Positions 55,601 through 64,000 of a DNA stretch of 64,000 nt are shown piece by piece. The translations under genes were made by a program, and so were the position numbers. Position 1 is the first letter of the stretch, and every line of letters begins with the position of its first letter. The stretch comes from Lumbricus rubellus (taxonomy: Eukaryota; Annelida; Clitellata; Crassiclitellata; Lumbricidae), in contig OX243814.1 of assembly GCA_945859605.1 (NCBI GenBank), positions 35,977,452 to 36,041,451 on the forward strand. Direction: 5' to 3'. The notes below the pieces were generated by a model. That model saw nothing but the letters and a program-made list of their open reading frames with translations, did no database searches and had not been told where the DNA came from.

Positions 55601-56017
55601 ATCTACCGAATTGCTGTTAAACAGGATTCTAATGTGTGCCAGAAGGTGTGTTTCATAATAAAAGTGATAGATGTTGAGACTCTTTAAAACAAAAGCTTTT
55701 TGCGTTTCATTTAAGAGCTGAAGCGCAAACCTGCTGTCGACTATAATGGCATGGCGAAGTTCAAGAAACTGAGTTCGGACATGTGTGCAAACGGAGCAGC
55801 TATTCAGAGTATTGTCCTAACAAAAGGAAGATGCGGCATGCCGTGGTGTTCAATGCTGTGCGTGGCTGATAATCGATGCACTGCCTTCTGCCTGCGTAAA
55901 CCAACGCTTGACGGAAATTCGTGCAGCTGCGAACTTCAGGCCAAGCCAGGAACGCCGTCTTCAAGTTTCCTTTACCAATATGAACCAGGAGCAAGCTACT
56001 GGGAAATAGCAGTCTAA
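34687..56017 (+). CDS. FAMeT-FAMeT-PAN modular protein, copy 3
   Basis: Nine exons join in frame to 485 codons: 34687-34871, 36012-36044, 46673-46868, 48758-49008, 51017-51064, 52912-52935, 54017-54197, 54674-54912, 55716-56017. Exon lengths equal those of copy 2 except for a 3-nt difference in the first. Protein features match copy 2: MDSPHHPTTPF N-terminal exon, two FAMeT domains (SLVFQVQSNQDATIGLL, PVWLWISWTNG; SFTFKVNDYKSF, GYYWISWKNGLFSLGFG), linker microexon (CDPTLCT) and PAN/apple-like exon ending ASYWEIAV. No in-frame stop was found. The second intron grew from 263 bp in copy 2 to 10628 bp through transposon insertions. The Met exon is not identified; a TTG-led hydrophobic frame just upstream of 34687 is probably intronic. 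Very close to copy 2, so a recent duplicate. Confidence 0.84.
35733..35878. mobile_element. 146-bp hAT-type MITE
   Basis: The ends CAGTGCTTAAAGTGTG and CACACTTTAAGCCCTG are imperfect inverted repeats. The flanks TATGTAGG and CATGTAGG form a 7-of-8 target duplication. The matching intron of copy 2 (near 22450) is empty. Confidence 0.75.
36222..38700. mobile_element. piggyBac-like non-autonomous or decayed transposon
   Basis: TTAA lies at both ends (36222-36225, 38697-38700), followed inward by inverted CCCATTAGTGCCT and CCCATTTGTGCCT. TTAA is the piggyBac target. The palindrome CGTCCCATATATGGGACG, perfect or nearly so, occurs three times near the ends (about 36366, 38316, 38663). The middle 1.9 kb has no long ORF; a decayed coding stretch may lie near 37000-37800 but I could not identify transposase motifs. 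Confidence 0.7.
39120..40479. mobile_element. Mutator-like non-autonomous element with array-built ends
   Basis: The inverted ends of more than 110 bp consist of GCCCCGTCAAAATA/GCCCAGCGACAAAA-type tandem units; left starts GGTGACCCGTCATAATAG, right mirrors it as GGCACCCCGTCATAATAG. A perfect 10-bp duplication AAAGCAGAGT flanks it (39110-39119, 40480-40489). A 9-10 bp duplication, long inverted repeats and terminal G fit Mutator-like elements. No transposase. The interior is a tandem array. Confidence 0.8.
39570..40165. repeat. Internal array, about 66-bp units in 133-bp dimers
   Basis: GAAGCTGGATGAATGATAAA-type starts occur near 39582, 39646, 39711, 39781, 39848, 39912, 39979, 40047 and 40137, alternating between two unit types (TGATAAAACGC and TGATCAAACGC). 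Confidence 0.75.
40498..41700 (+). pseudogene. Decayed LINE (L2/CR1-group) reverse transcriptase 3' part
   Basis: The frame near 40565-40700 gives LNWFASYLRDRNQQV and GVPHESVLGPLLF (the conserved GVPQGSVLGPLLF block with changes). 40996-41481 gives SRLDYAYAI, LQRIENSLA and LPIEFRIKFKLACLTYKSL, the standard C-terminal region. The FADD region between is unreadable and frames shift, so it is dead. It lies directly after the Mutator-like element in intron 2 of copy 3. Confidence 0.75.
41853..42006 (-). pseudogene. Two degenerate C2H2 zinc-finger units inside the hAT element
   Basis: On the minus strand two 84-bp units encode HNLTHTGERPYKCDRCAKPF and HNQTHTGERPYKCDRCAKAF, the linker and first half of C2H2 fingers. 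Each is followed by an in-frame TAA at the same position. They lie about 290 bp beyond the transposase stop, inside the left terminal repeat. This looks like a captured host gene fragment; whether it is transcribed is unknown. Confidence 0.8.
42295..45713 (-). CDS. OTU domain-hAT transposase fusion protein
   Basis: Two exons, 45713-45629 and 45230-42295, with GT donor and AG acceptor; the join keeps frame and gives about 1006 residues starting MSKKRVASSPGND. Residues about 40-185 form an OTU-type cysteine protease: AADGNCLFSSLARQL carries the Asp/Gly/Asn/Cys active-site motif and GTNHYVSIE the catalytic His. About 280-360 holds a Cys/His zinc-finger-like region (HCKICCAHPD ... YDEHCGSTVHNAC). 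The transposase core follows, with candidate acidic residues in LRVDGAVDKQ and IVTDGASEN and the CSVHRSQL motif; the hAT C-terminal dimerisation region is at about 910-965 (CDVERLVSAYNLM). It would act in the nucleus on the element ends. The role of the protease (removing ubiquitin-like modifiers from itself or partners) is inference. Confidence 0.88.
47231..47665. mobile_element. T-rich MITE (CATAG...CTATG) inside the LINE
   Basis: The ends CATAGTTGTAAAAAA and TTTTTTACATCTATG are inverted repeats with one mismatch. The LINE sequence CTTGGAAG is duplicated on both sides (47223-47230, 47666-47673), an 8-bp hAT-like duplication. The interior is CGTTTTTTATCG-rich, non-coding. Confidence 0.85.
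47711..47914. repeat. Large inverted duplication (cruciform-capable) in the LINE
   Basis: Two arms of about 100 bp mirror each other around a centre near 47812. The outer 29-30 bp are perfect (CAAGGCTTATACTATTCC on the right arm), as is the stretch around TTGATAGCACGCTAATATT. The right arm is the normal LINE coding strand (ending ...LYYSLIFPDLSY), so the left arm is the added inverted copy. Confidence 0.85.
49119..50207. mobile_element. Non-autonomous hAT element, 1089 bp
   Basis: The ends CAGTGGCGGCGC and GCGCCGCCACTG are inverted repeats. TGGACAGT is duplicated at 49111-49118 and 50208-50215 but single in copy 2 (about 23530), so excision of this stretch restores the empty intron. The left part contains an array of GCAAAAATTCCGGCAGG-like units (49262-49425). 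No transposase. Confidence 0.9.
49262..49425. repeat. Degenerate 18-19 bp tandem array
   Basis: About nine units of the type GGCAAAAATTCCGGCAG, inside the 49119-50207 element. Confidence 0.75.
51141..52115. mobile_element. Non-autonomous DNA element with CCCTCGGGCTACCA ends
   Basis: CCCTCGGGCTACCA at the left and TGGTAGCCCGAGGG at the right are perfect inverted repeats. GGGGTGGTTACCACCCC-like palindromes occur near 51187, 51905 and 52080. The matching intron of copy 2 (about 27485) lacks it. The target duplication is not clear (TTA against CTA). No coding content. Confidence 0.65.
52292..52809 (-). mobile_element. Candidate solo LTR
   Basis: About 518 bp absent from copy 2 (about 27615). 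The minus strand begins TGTAGTGCCTGG and ends AGAGAACA, carries a TTTAAAA-type box (about 52528-52536) and AATAAA (52369-52374) in LTR-like order. I could not find a matching target duplication, so the boundaries and the class remain uncertain. Confidence 0.4.
53263..53335 (-). repeat. tRNA-like sequence (SINE head or tRNA pseudogene)
   Basis: On the minus strand GATGGCGCATTGGATAACA resembles an A box and D arm and GTTCGATTCTC a B box. A possible anticodon stem encloses a 10-nt loop, which is too large for a working tRNA. Within intron 6 of copy 3 and absent from copy 2. Confidence 0.5.
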
Positions 56018-57139
56018 TGCGAAAATGCCTTATAAAAATGATTTAAGGCATGCGCTGCTTTATTAGTTTCCTAGATTTCTTAAGACTCAAATGTCACTGT
56101 TTTAGCTGGTACGGTTTAGCTGCATTTGCACTTGGACAACTAAAGGCGGACTGCCTATGTAGATTTACTCTAACTTTTATTCTTGGCTTTCTTTGCTATT
56201 ATAGTCTATTATAGCTCGATCATCTGACGACTGCACTGATCAAAGTGAGTTTGACAAACCTAATTTACTGATCAAGATACAGTTTCTGTTTCTGTAGAAA
56301 TAGCTTAGTTGTTTAATGGACAGGCGAACTGAACTGCAGTTGCTTAAATGCGTTATGATATTTGGGGATATGCACTATGATTAATTTTTGTCACATCATT
56401 ATGTATGTTTATTCGCAATTAAAGAAACAACTGGCAAACACTGTAGAAGCACATGAAGTTTGTTTCACTGTACAACTCTAAGCAACAGCCTCTTTCGTGA
56501 AAGCTTCAACCGTAACAGCTTAACGATGTGTGTCTGTTTGTGAAGCCCTCTTGGCAGGTTCTTTCAATACAATACAATACAATAAAATACAATGCAACTG
56601 ATATTTGATAATGCCCTCCTTACAAAGCTCAGAAGTGCACATTGAAGTTCGGTTGTAATTAAAACTATCTATACTCGTGGCTAGTTCTTTACCTTCCACT
56701 CGCAAGGCCTCACCATGCAGGAGAGGCTAGGCCTACGTCATTCGAGATATGATAATAGCTATTCTAATAATTGTCTGGAGGTCTTTCATGGAGGATCATA
56801 AGATAACCTTTCATTTAATTACGCCTCAACGGCCTAATAATATCTACAATCTGTAGTTTTTTAAGCACACATAGATGACGTCCTTCATCGACACGAGGTT
56901 GGTCACATTTTGGACAATATTATTCTTCTCCATCCTCTCCTGTCTTCGGTTGCTCTCAACAATTTCTCTGTTCATTTCAGAAAAGGCTCGCAAATGACAG
57001 AGTGTCGGTTTACCAAAAAAAATCAATTGGTTCTCACCCAAGTTTTAAGGTCAACGCCACTATTTTCAGCTTTTAATTCACTTTAAAACCAAAGTTATTA
57101 GCATTTTTATAAGATTTTATCAGCAACGCTGCCGCATTA

Positions 57140-58606
57140 TGTTGTTTTTTTTAAATTCATTTATTGACTTGCAAGTCACATCAATATTCACATAACAGTA
57201 ACAGACATTAACAACAATAAAATTTCAACAAGAAAATTGTTATGAACTTATTATCAGTGCAGGTCAATGAGTCAGCCGACAAAGGTCTAAAAGACCCGCT
57301 AAGACTCGGCTGGCTCATTTACAAACTTAATTCCTGCAAAGGTTAATGTGAAGGATCAAAAATTCCACCAAGACGAGGAGACACCAATCCACATACATCA
57401 GGTTAAGTTGAATATGAAGCGGTTCACAAAAAATAACAGAGGGCCACACAACAAATGTAAATGCAAAGCCTGAGAACATCTTAAGGTCAAGCATGTATCT
57501 CATTCAAACGGGGAGGAGGAGGCAGTCCCATAAACTTTTTAAGTCCCCATTATAATTTACACAAATATAAAAAGTACTTTAGTTTGTTTTTAAAATGTTT
57601 GATGGAAACAGCAGTTCTTATGTCCTCAGGGAGAGAATTCCATACCGGTGGGCCAGTGCATTTAATACAGAATTGCTTAAGATTGAGTCTTGCGCTGGCA
57701 CACCGGTAACTATTAGATGACCTGGTGTCATAGTCATGGATATCAGAGCCGAGGGAAAAGGATCCATTAAAGTTGGGAGGCAACACACGATGATGATACC
57801 TGAACATAAACAGTCCTATTTGCAATTTTGTAATATCACATAGCTGTAGAATTTTGTGTTTAAGAAATATAGGTTTAGTGCTTGAACTCCAGAGCAGACC
57901 AAATATCACACGGATAGCACGTTTCTGAAGAATTTCCAATGCATTCAAGCGACAGTGATAGTTAGAGCCCCATGCTATAATGCAATATGATAAGTAAGGG
58001 AAAATTAGGGCATAGTACAAGCCAACCAAAGAAGTTCTGGGTAAGCAATGTCTTACACGAGACAATATACTAATGTTTTTAGCAATTTTTATAGATATAT
58101 GGTTGATGTGGTCCGTCCATGTCAAATGTTGGTCAATATACACACCTAAAAATTTACAGGATGAAACTTGACAGATAGATTTCCCATCCATGGCAATCCT
58201 AAAATCATGAGGGGGTAGGCCCAGCGATTTGCGATGGGAGCGGAAAATTATAAAGTTAGTCTTTTCAATATTAAGAGACAGTCTGTTTGCCTTGAACCAG
58301 GAAGAGATTAGCTGAAGCTCACAGTTGGCTCTTTTAAACAGAGACTCCAAAGATTTATCCGAAATAAAAACATTTGTATCGTCAGCAAACAGCACAAAAT
58401 GGAGTATTCTTGAGGTTTTTGATAAGTCATTAACATAAATTAAGAATAGTAATGGCCCCAAAATGGATCCTTGAGGGACCCCACAGGTAATACGTTTACT
58501 TCCAGATAATGAGCCATTAAAGCAAACACACTGAGATCTGTTTGTAAGGTAATCAGAAAACCAGTTCAAAACAATACCCCTAATTCCATAATGCTAATAA
58601 TAATTA
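57140..58606 (-). mobile_element. 5'-truncated LINE in the spacer after copy 3
   Basis: The matching spacer after copy 2 (33079) reads straight through GCCGCATTA-GTAAAGAG, so this is a clean insertion with ATTA at both edges. On the minus strand it starts within HYGIRGIVLNWFSDYL of the reverse transcriptase and ends in a 3' UTR with AATAAATGAATTT and no poly(A). The retained coding part is open. Confidence 0.9.
57550..58596 (-). pseudogene. LINE reverse transcriptase, C-terminal 348 residues
   Basis: The frame is open from the truncation point to the stop at 57550. Conserved RT blocks are present: GVPQGSILGPLLFLIYVNDL, the catalytic LFADDTNVF, LSLNIEKTNFIIF and FLGVYIDQHLTW. They are followed by the LINE C-terminal region (LEILQKRAIRVIFG, GPPVWNSLPEDIRTA). 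The endonuclease and N-terminal RT are missing, so it cannot transpose. Jockey/CR1-like by motif style; the clade is not certain. Confidence 0.85.
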
Positions 58607-58835
58607 GTAAAGAGTCGACAGTTCGCATGACGTCATTCTCGCCCAATTATAATATCCGTAACAATCCGGTTGACAAACCGAAACCGGTTACAGTTTAAAA
58701 TAGGCTACGCATTTAAAACAATAATATTCACAAGAACGCAGATCACAGAATACTTAGCTATTCTAACAAAACAGACAGCCAGAAAAATTGTATTAACCAA
58801 GTTATTAATAGGCACAGAGAAAGGAGAGTGTGGAT

Positions 58836-58866
58836 GTGTGTGTGCGTGTGTGTGTGTGTGTGTGTT
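58836..58866. repeat. TG dinucleotide repeat
   Basis: GTGTGTGCGTGTGTGTG... of about 30 bp at the edge of the duplicated spacer; the copy 2 spacer has a shorter version (about 33300). Confidence 0.85.
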
Positions 58867-58929
58867 TTTGTCCATAAATTTACAAAAACAGTTTCGCAGC
58901 TATTGACCACCAGAGCAACCAAGTGGAGG

Positions 58930-59260
58930 ATTTGTGAACGGGGGTGGGAAGAAGACAGGGAGAAAGGAGGGGAGGGTAGGGATGGGGTTTGGGGAAGGGG
59001 GTTTGGAGAAGTGGAGGGGAGAGGGGACCGGAATGAGGGGCTTGTGTAAGGGAAGAAGGGAGGAAAGGAGAAGGGGAAGGGATGTGAAGGGGAGAGGAGG
59101 AGGGAGGGGAAGTGGAGAGAGAGAGAGAGAGGAGGAGGTGGAGAGGAGAGAGGGGAGGGGAAGGGTGAGGAGAGGGGAGAGAGGGGAGGAGAGGAGAAGG
59201 GTAGAAGGGGAGGGGAGGTGGAATGGGCGGGAAGGAGAGGGGAAGTGGGAAGAGGATCCT
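58930..59260. repeat. G-rich polypurine tract, longer copy
   Basis: More than 300 bp of GGGGAGAGGAG-type sequence on the + strand, the expanded partner of 33380-33590. The opposite strand gives spurious Pro/Ser/Leu ORFs. Confidence 0.8.
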
Positions 59261-60010
59261 AAAATTCCCGAGCAACGCCGGGTACCCCAGCTAGTACAAC
59301 AATTATAGATCTACATCTTGAAAGATCATCTTGTCGAAGTATATACCTACGTCGTGCAACTCCTTACAACAGTCTGCGGCAGAGCTACTGAGCAGTTTTG
59401 AATTCGCTTTTAGAAAAGAAATAAGGACGATTGGAAAGACCTTCTGATGAAGGCATCCATTCGATGATAAAAAAAGTAGTCGTTAACTTCTCCTTCTACT
59501 GAGCATCTCACTTCAATGTTGATCCGCCGAATAAAGATAGCTACACCGATCACAATCATCACGGGCTTTGTATAGCCTATAAATTGCCCTTGTAGACACT
59601 GATTTTACTAATTTACACAAAAAACTACCGATAACTCATTCATTCATTCCGGATAATTATCTAGCGCCTCTTCGACAAGCCTACTCAGAGTCGCTCCCAG
59701 CTCAGCCACTGTTAAAGAGAAAAAACTCCCTCGTTCATCACAAATTGAACTTTCTTTACATGAGAAAAACATTTGTGCTTCCTGGTTAGCAGGGAATCTT
59801 CAGGAACAAAGTTCAAATCATCTTGCGAAATCAGCATGGATTGATCTTTAAAGTTTAAACCTTTGAGTCATTATTTTATTGTATCATTTCAATAGCTGCG
59901 GTATGGACTGAGTTATAGTTATCTAATGGTGCTGATGCTTCTCAATAAATGGTAACAATGAATGGTTTATACTACCTGCCTACCTAAGCGCTTGCAGCTA
60001 TGCTTTGAGG

Positions 60011-60706
60011 CGGTACGTGACGTTTGGGCGCCGCCGTTTGGGCGCCGGCCGTTTGGGCGCCGCCGTTTCGGCGCCGGCTGTTTGGGCGCGACGCCGTTTG
60101 GGCGCCGTACGTTTCGGCGCGGAAGAAGTTATGTAATGAAATAGCACTTAAAACTCTTTATTTGTCCAGGAATTTTTAATTCAGCTATGTTTTGTAATGT
60201 GCATTGTTAAATTTAATGTTAACACATCATGTTACCCAAGGGAATGATTTGATGTTAAATAAAAGCATTCCACAAAGAACTGAATTACTTTCAGAAGTTC
60301 AATGTTCGATTTAATGTTCACAAACCCAATGTTTTAAAAGATTATGGTTATTAAAAGCGTTATAGAGATACAGTAATTAGTTTCAAATGTTCAACGGTCG
60401 ACGTAATGCTAGAAAAGGTAATGCTGTAGAAGCGAATGTTTATGAACAGCGTTCTACATTTAATGACAGTTCATGACATTGTCGTTCAGCGATACTTTAA
60501 GATTCCAAACGTCACATTCACAGGGGATAAACAATAGTCTCGGAAGGAGGCTCTTTCGTATGTAATTATATCTACAAACGTCAAGGTTCTTCTTTCGCGC
60601 CGCAACGTCCGGCGCCCAAACGGCGTCGCGCCCAAACGGCCGGCGCCGAAACGGCGGCGCCCAAACGGCCGGCGCCCAAACGGCGGCGCCCAAACGTCCT
60701 GATCCG
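60011..60706. mobile_element. Non-autonomous element with GC-rich array ends and 9-bp duplication
   Basis: The left end (60011-60125) is an array of CGTTTGGGCGCCGGC-type units and the right end (60600-60706) its inverse. Outermost bases CGGTACGTGACGTTTGGG and CGGATCAGGACGTTTGGG agree. GCTTTGAGG is duplicated at 60002-60010 and 60707-60715 but single in the paralogous spacer (about 34334). The middle is AT-rich and non-coding. A Mutator-like class is suggested by the duplication length. Confidence 0.85.
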
Positions 60707-61104
60707 GCTTTGAGGGGACTAAAAAGCATTAGCCGTTGGTCAGACGATTTCACCTACATGGACAAGCACAAGCAAAAACCGATTCCTCGTTTGTTACGAA
60801 CCTGGTGACGTTGTCCTTTGGCGAGAGTGTTTTAGGCACATTGTATGAAACAAAGGATCTAACGACCATAATTATGTTCTAATTGTATGGGATAGAATCA
60901 GCACCAGCTGAATGCCTTACCAATAATGCAACGCTTAGGCTAACGATAGGCTGTATTGAAAGAGGCGTTAAGTGCTGTAAGCTTCAATTCGAATGAGGTT
61001 ATAAAACACTGCCAAACAATGCTGATGATATTTGACAATTACAGTCGCCGGTGATTTAATGCACTTTGTTGCTGCTTTGTTTTGATGTAGGCCTATGCGG
61101 CTAG

Positions 61105-61292
61105 AATCGATTATAACGGATGGGGTTCCATGGCAACAGTTACTATGGACTCTCCACACCATCCAACAACGTCCTTCGTCGGTATACACGGTAGCAGTCG
61201 ATATCTGAGTTTGTTAACGGAACGGTCAGCGAGATTGCACAACTTGTCTACGATGACTTTCAGGCACCTTTATCACGTTCTGCTGAGCATCA
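61105..61292 (+). CDS. N-terminal exon of a fourth FAMeT-PAN gene copy (3' partial)
   Basis: This 188-nt exon is in the same frame and has the same splice context (CTAG acceptor, CA/GTAAGT donor) as 20933-21120 and 34687-34871. It encodes MATVTMDSPHHPTTSFVG and TERSARLHNLSTMTF. An in-frame TAG lies a few codons before the AG in this copy, which argues that the exon really starts at 61105. The following exons are not seen before the window ends; the LTR-like sequence from about 62100 may be an insertion in the next intron. Confidence 0.75.
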
Positions 61293-62100
61293 GTAAGTAC
61301 TAGACTACTGACCAACATAGGTAATATGAACATTCGAGTGAGCAAGCTATAATTAGGAGTCACGCCGAGCCAGAAAGCAAATGAGTTAGACTGCACTAGT
61401 TTAAGATGACTGTAATCACAATTGGAGTCTTGAACTCAAATGTTTCATAACGGTTAAATTTCTCGTCCAGAGGCTGCGAGTCTTCGAAATTTTTCGAATT
61501 CTCAGACTAAGCCTTGGTGACGCCAAATAGTCGATATAGGCCTACGCTATTTTGCTATTCCGAAAAATAAGCAAGTAAAGTAAGTAGGCCTAAGTATGAC
61601 CTTTATTTCTCCATTTTTGAAAAATGGCCACTATTGAGGCCATGGAAAAATTTGGAATGGCTCCATCTGAATCATTCACCCTTAATGTGTAAAATTGTGT
61701 ATATATTGACACCAAGATGACGATTTTGAGTTAATTGAAAGCTGAGATATTAAAATATATGTAAGTCGGTCGGCTTTTAAAATACATTGCATAGGCTACT
61801 AAGCAAGAAGGCAGTAACTCAAGTTAATGCGTAATGCGTATTATCGTGCTAAGCAAAAACGCATTAGGCCTAACTGCAGTTTCTGTTTTTTTGCTTACCT
61901 CAATGGAGATACTGTGATTTTGTCGCGACTGGGATACCCAGGCGCTACGGATTTGATTTCGGGTTGCCACATATATATTTTGGATCCGTTATGGTATTTT
62001 CAGGGTCCGATATAAAATATATTATATCAATTTTTGAGCTGCATTCGGTGACCTAGATAATATTGGTGACCTAGATTTTAATGCTGAGATCGTGCTCGAC
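61293..62100. other. Intron-like sequence after the copy 4 exon
   Basis: No exon matching 22589-22621 or 36012-36044 was found. GGTGACCTAGA occurs twice (about 62048 and 62066). No other feature is supported. Confidence 0.4.
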
Positions 62101-63445
62101 ACGATTTTAAGGCCGTGACGTAAGCGGTCGCCATAGCTACCAGGTTATTGATCGCTTCTTGCATACGCTCAGCGAATGGAGGGTCGGCCGAAAAGGAGGA
62201 AGAGGAGTCGGCCGATATGACAGGCGCAGCGCCTGAGCAGTACAGATACACAGATAGGCAGACGGACGGAGCAATACGCCCTGCTGGCCGCTGTCATTGA
62301 ATGCATGTGTGGTATTTTTCCTTCACGCTGTACGAGGTGACCTGGTCTATTTTTAGCACGGTTGACTCAGTGCAACTCGTGCGTACGTGTCAGAGCAAGA
62401 GGAAGAGAGAGAAAGACAGTGAGCTGCAGACAGACGCTTAGAGGGAGATAGGTGGTCGCAGCTGCATAGGAATTCAGCGCGCTTTATCTGATCACGCGGT
62501 ACATGCGTGATCACGGCTCGTGCAGTGCCTTCTGCGCATGCGCCAGCGTCCCCCCTAGGAAGGTGATATAAGAGAAACGCGCTGCTCGGAGGCAGATTCA
62601 CGACGTACTTTGACGAAGATAGACGTGTAGCTCTGGAGAGCAAGTTACAAAATCGAAGTTTGATTATTTTAGAAACGTGAAAGTTATTTAAGTCGGCGTG
62701 GTTTTCGACGTCTGAGTTATTGCGTTGTTACGTTTGTTCTTCACGGATTCTGTACAAGAATTCTAGAAACCGGCAAGGAGCTGTTTGCATTGCGGTTTTG
62801 TGTTACGAGCGAATCGTCAGCGACGTGGTTCTGTTTCGCATCTTCGTAAAGGAGTTAAGTCTTTTGTTCTGGTTTTCGATCTTTCTCTCGTTTGGAGCGA
62901 AACCGCTCAGGTTTCCGGAATTTCTTCTGTCGTCGAAATCTTCTGCGCAGTTAGCCTACGGGCGTCAATCTATTATGTAAATATCTTTTCGTGGATTCCC
63001 TGTTCTCGACGTGTCAACTCGGCCTTACCGTCCTGTCAGCGTCGATTGTTGCGGATTCCTCTGAGTCACTTATCGTCGACGCACGCCCTGGATTCGACGC
63101 TCCATCTGCGCCTTTCCCCGCATAACGTCGGCCTTGTCCTGTGTCTCTAGTAGAAGGTACACTTTTACTTGGGTTTTCAATACAAAAACTAAATTGATCT
63201 TTTGGGCAGAGAAATTAAGATTGGCATCTAAGTACAAAATTGGGGAATTCATTTTGTCTGCTCCGATTGAAGTCTGTTTGAATTGTGTTGCATATTGTTA
63301 TCGGTTGCTTTAAACTATAAGCTGTTGATTAACATTGCGAATAATTATTGAATGGTTCTGATAATAATAAGATTCATTAATTAAACCTTCGGATTTAATT
63401 CTTGCTAGTCTTAGGAAGTGAAATTATCGAAATTTGTATAGCGCC
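62100..63445 (+). promoter_or_regulatory. Promoter-like region with TATA box and long leader
   Basis: GTGATATAAGAG at about 62573-62584 is a good TATA context, followed by GC-rich sequence and about 850 bp of leader with several short upstream ATGs, then the ORF at 63446. GC content rises sharply at about 62090 relative to the intron before it. An LTR plus leader of a retrotransposon is one explanation; the second LTR would lie beyond the window, so it cannot be tested here. Confidence 0.35.
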
Positions 63446-64000
63446 ATGGAGCAGAGCAGAACATCAACCCCCTCGCAACCTTCCAGACCACCTTCTGCAT
63501 TTGAGATGGGCATATTGCTTGAGGCAATGCAGTCAAACGCCAAGTCTATGCAGGCTTCTATAAAAACTGATTTCCAGGAGGCTATTTCTGTGGTACAAAG
63601 CAATGTGGAAGAGGCGATTTCCTCAGTCAGAAGTGACGTTCAGGCTACACAGGATGCAATACAGATTAACGCTAGGTATACACAAGATGCTATCTCCGCG
63701 GTAGAAACTAATGTTACAGATTTTATCTTTGTTGTCCAAGCTGATGCTGAAGAGGCCGTTGCCTCAGTACAAAATAACCTTAGGGAAGCGCTGACGGAAG
63801 TCATGGCGCGTATCGAACGATTAGAATCGCCCATACCGACACATAAACCTGTTGTGAGTTCGAACTCTGGTACCTGTACCACTGCAAGTACTGCCGACGC
63901 GCCTTACCATTCGACCATCGGCCTGGAAGAGAGTTCGGGTGCCAGGCCCAAAGACTTTGCCTTACCGCCCAACCCTGGTATATTGAAGAGGAGCGAGCGA
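63446..64000 (+). CDS. Open-ended ORF, gag-like, 3' partial
   Basis: ATG at 63446 in a CGCCATGG context; the frame is open for 185 codons to the last base. The product starts MEQSRTSTPSQPSRPP. Residues about 25-130 form a Gln/Ala/Val-rich helical region with repeated SVVQSNVEEAIS, SVRSDVQATQDAI and SVETNV units, likely coiled coil, ending ARIERLE. A Ser/Thr/Pro-rich linker and a KDFALPPNPGIL segment follow. This arrangement resembles the N-terminus of retrotransposon Gag proteins, but no zinc knuckle or capsid motif is yet visible. It could also be a host gene exon. Confidence 0.5.
   Translation, partial: MEQSRTSTPSQPSRPPSAFEMGILLEAMQSNAKSMQASIKTDFQEAISVVQSNVEEAISSVRSDVQATQDAIQINARYTQDAISAVETNVTDFIFVVQADAEEAVASVQNNLREALTEVMARIERLESPIPTHKPVVSSNSGTCTTASTADAPYHSTIGLEESSGARPKDFALPPNPGILKRSER

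Noticed and set aside
60460..60753. ORF with RRPFGRD/AVWAP repeats
   Set aside because: Reading of the GC-rich terminal array of the element at 60011-60706.

Overview
This window is eukaryotic and almost certainly animal. Coding information is split into small exons with GT/AG junctions in conserved phase. The rest is AT-rich intron and spacer DNA packed with animal transposon classes: Ty3-type LTR, LINE, tRNA-SINE, pogo, hAT, piggyBac-like, Mutator-like and MITEs. The palindromic octamer TAGGCCTA and its variants recur throughout. A marine invertebrate is a reasonable guess, but I cannot assign a phylum from sequence alone.

Host genes. The backbone is a tandem family of one multi-exon gene, all on the + strand. 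Copy 1 (2949-7572) lacks its 5' exons in the window. Copy 2 (20933-32156) and copy 3 (34687-56017) are traceable from a shared N-terminal exon to the stop codon. Copy 4 shows only that N-terminal exon (61105-61292). The order is: N-terminal exon, 33-nt exon, farnesoic-acid-O-methyltransferase-like (FAMeT, Methyltransf_FA) domain 1 on two exons, a 48-nt exon, a 24-nt microexon, FAMeT domain 2 on two exons, and a terminal cysteine-rich PAN/apple-like exon. The exons join in frame in all three traceable copies. The products look like secreted or extracellular modular proteins. The spacers between copies 2/3 and 3/4 are also duplicates, which gives empty-site controls for several insertions.

Mobile DNA by region. 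1-228: foldback element. 9826-11480: inverted-repeat element carrying remnants of three unusual ORFs. 12367-19531: LTR retrotransposon (minus strand) with LTRs that appear identical, gag-protease intact and most of pol deleted, nested inside a small inverted-repeat element. 23877-26802: complete pogo element with an intact transposase carrying a C-terminal PHD finger, inside intron 4 of copy 2. 36222-46143: a nest of transposons filling one intron of copy 3 (piggyBac-like, Mutator-like, a decayed LINE, and a complete hAT element with its 8-bp target duplication). 46879-48668 and 57140-58606: two truncated LINEs of one family, the first broken by a MITE and an inverted duplication. 49119-50207: non-autonomous hAT. 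60011-60706: element whose ends are tandem arrays. About 62100-64000: a promoter-like region and an ORF open to the window end, resembling the start of an LTR retrotransposon gag.

Most notable: the hAT element at 41771-46143 encodes a two-exon protein of about 1006 residues that fuses an OTU-type cysteine protease domain (DGNC and NHY motifs present) to a hAT transposase. It appears structurally complete, with 15-bp terminal repeats and a perfect CAACCTGT duplication.
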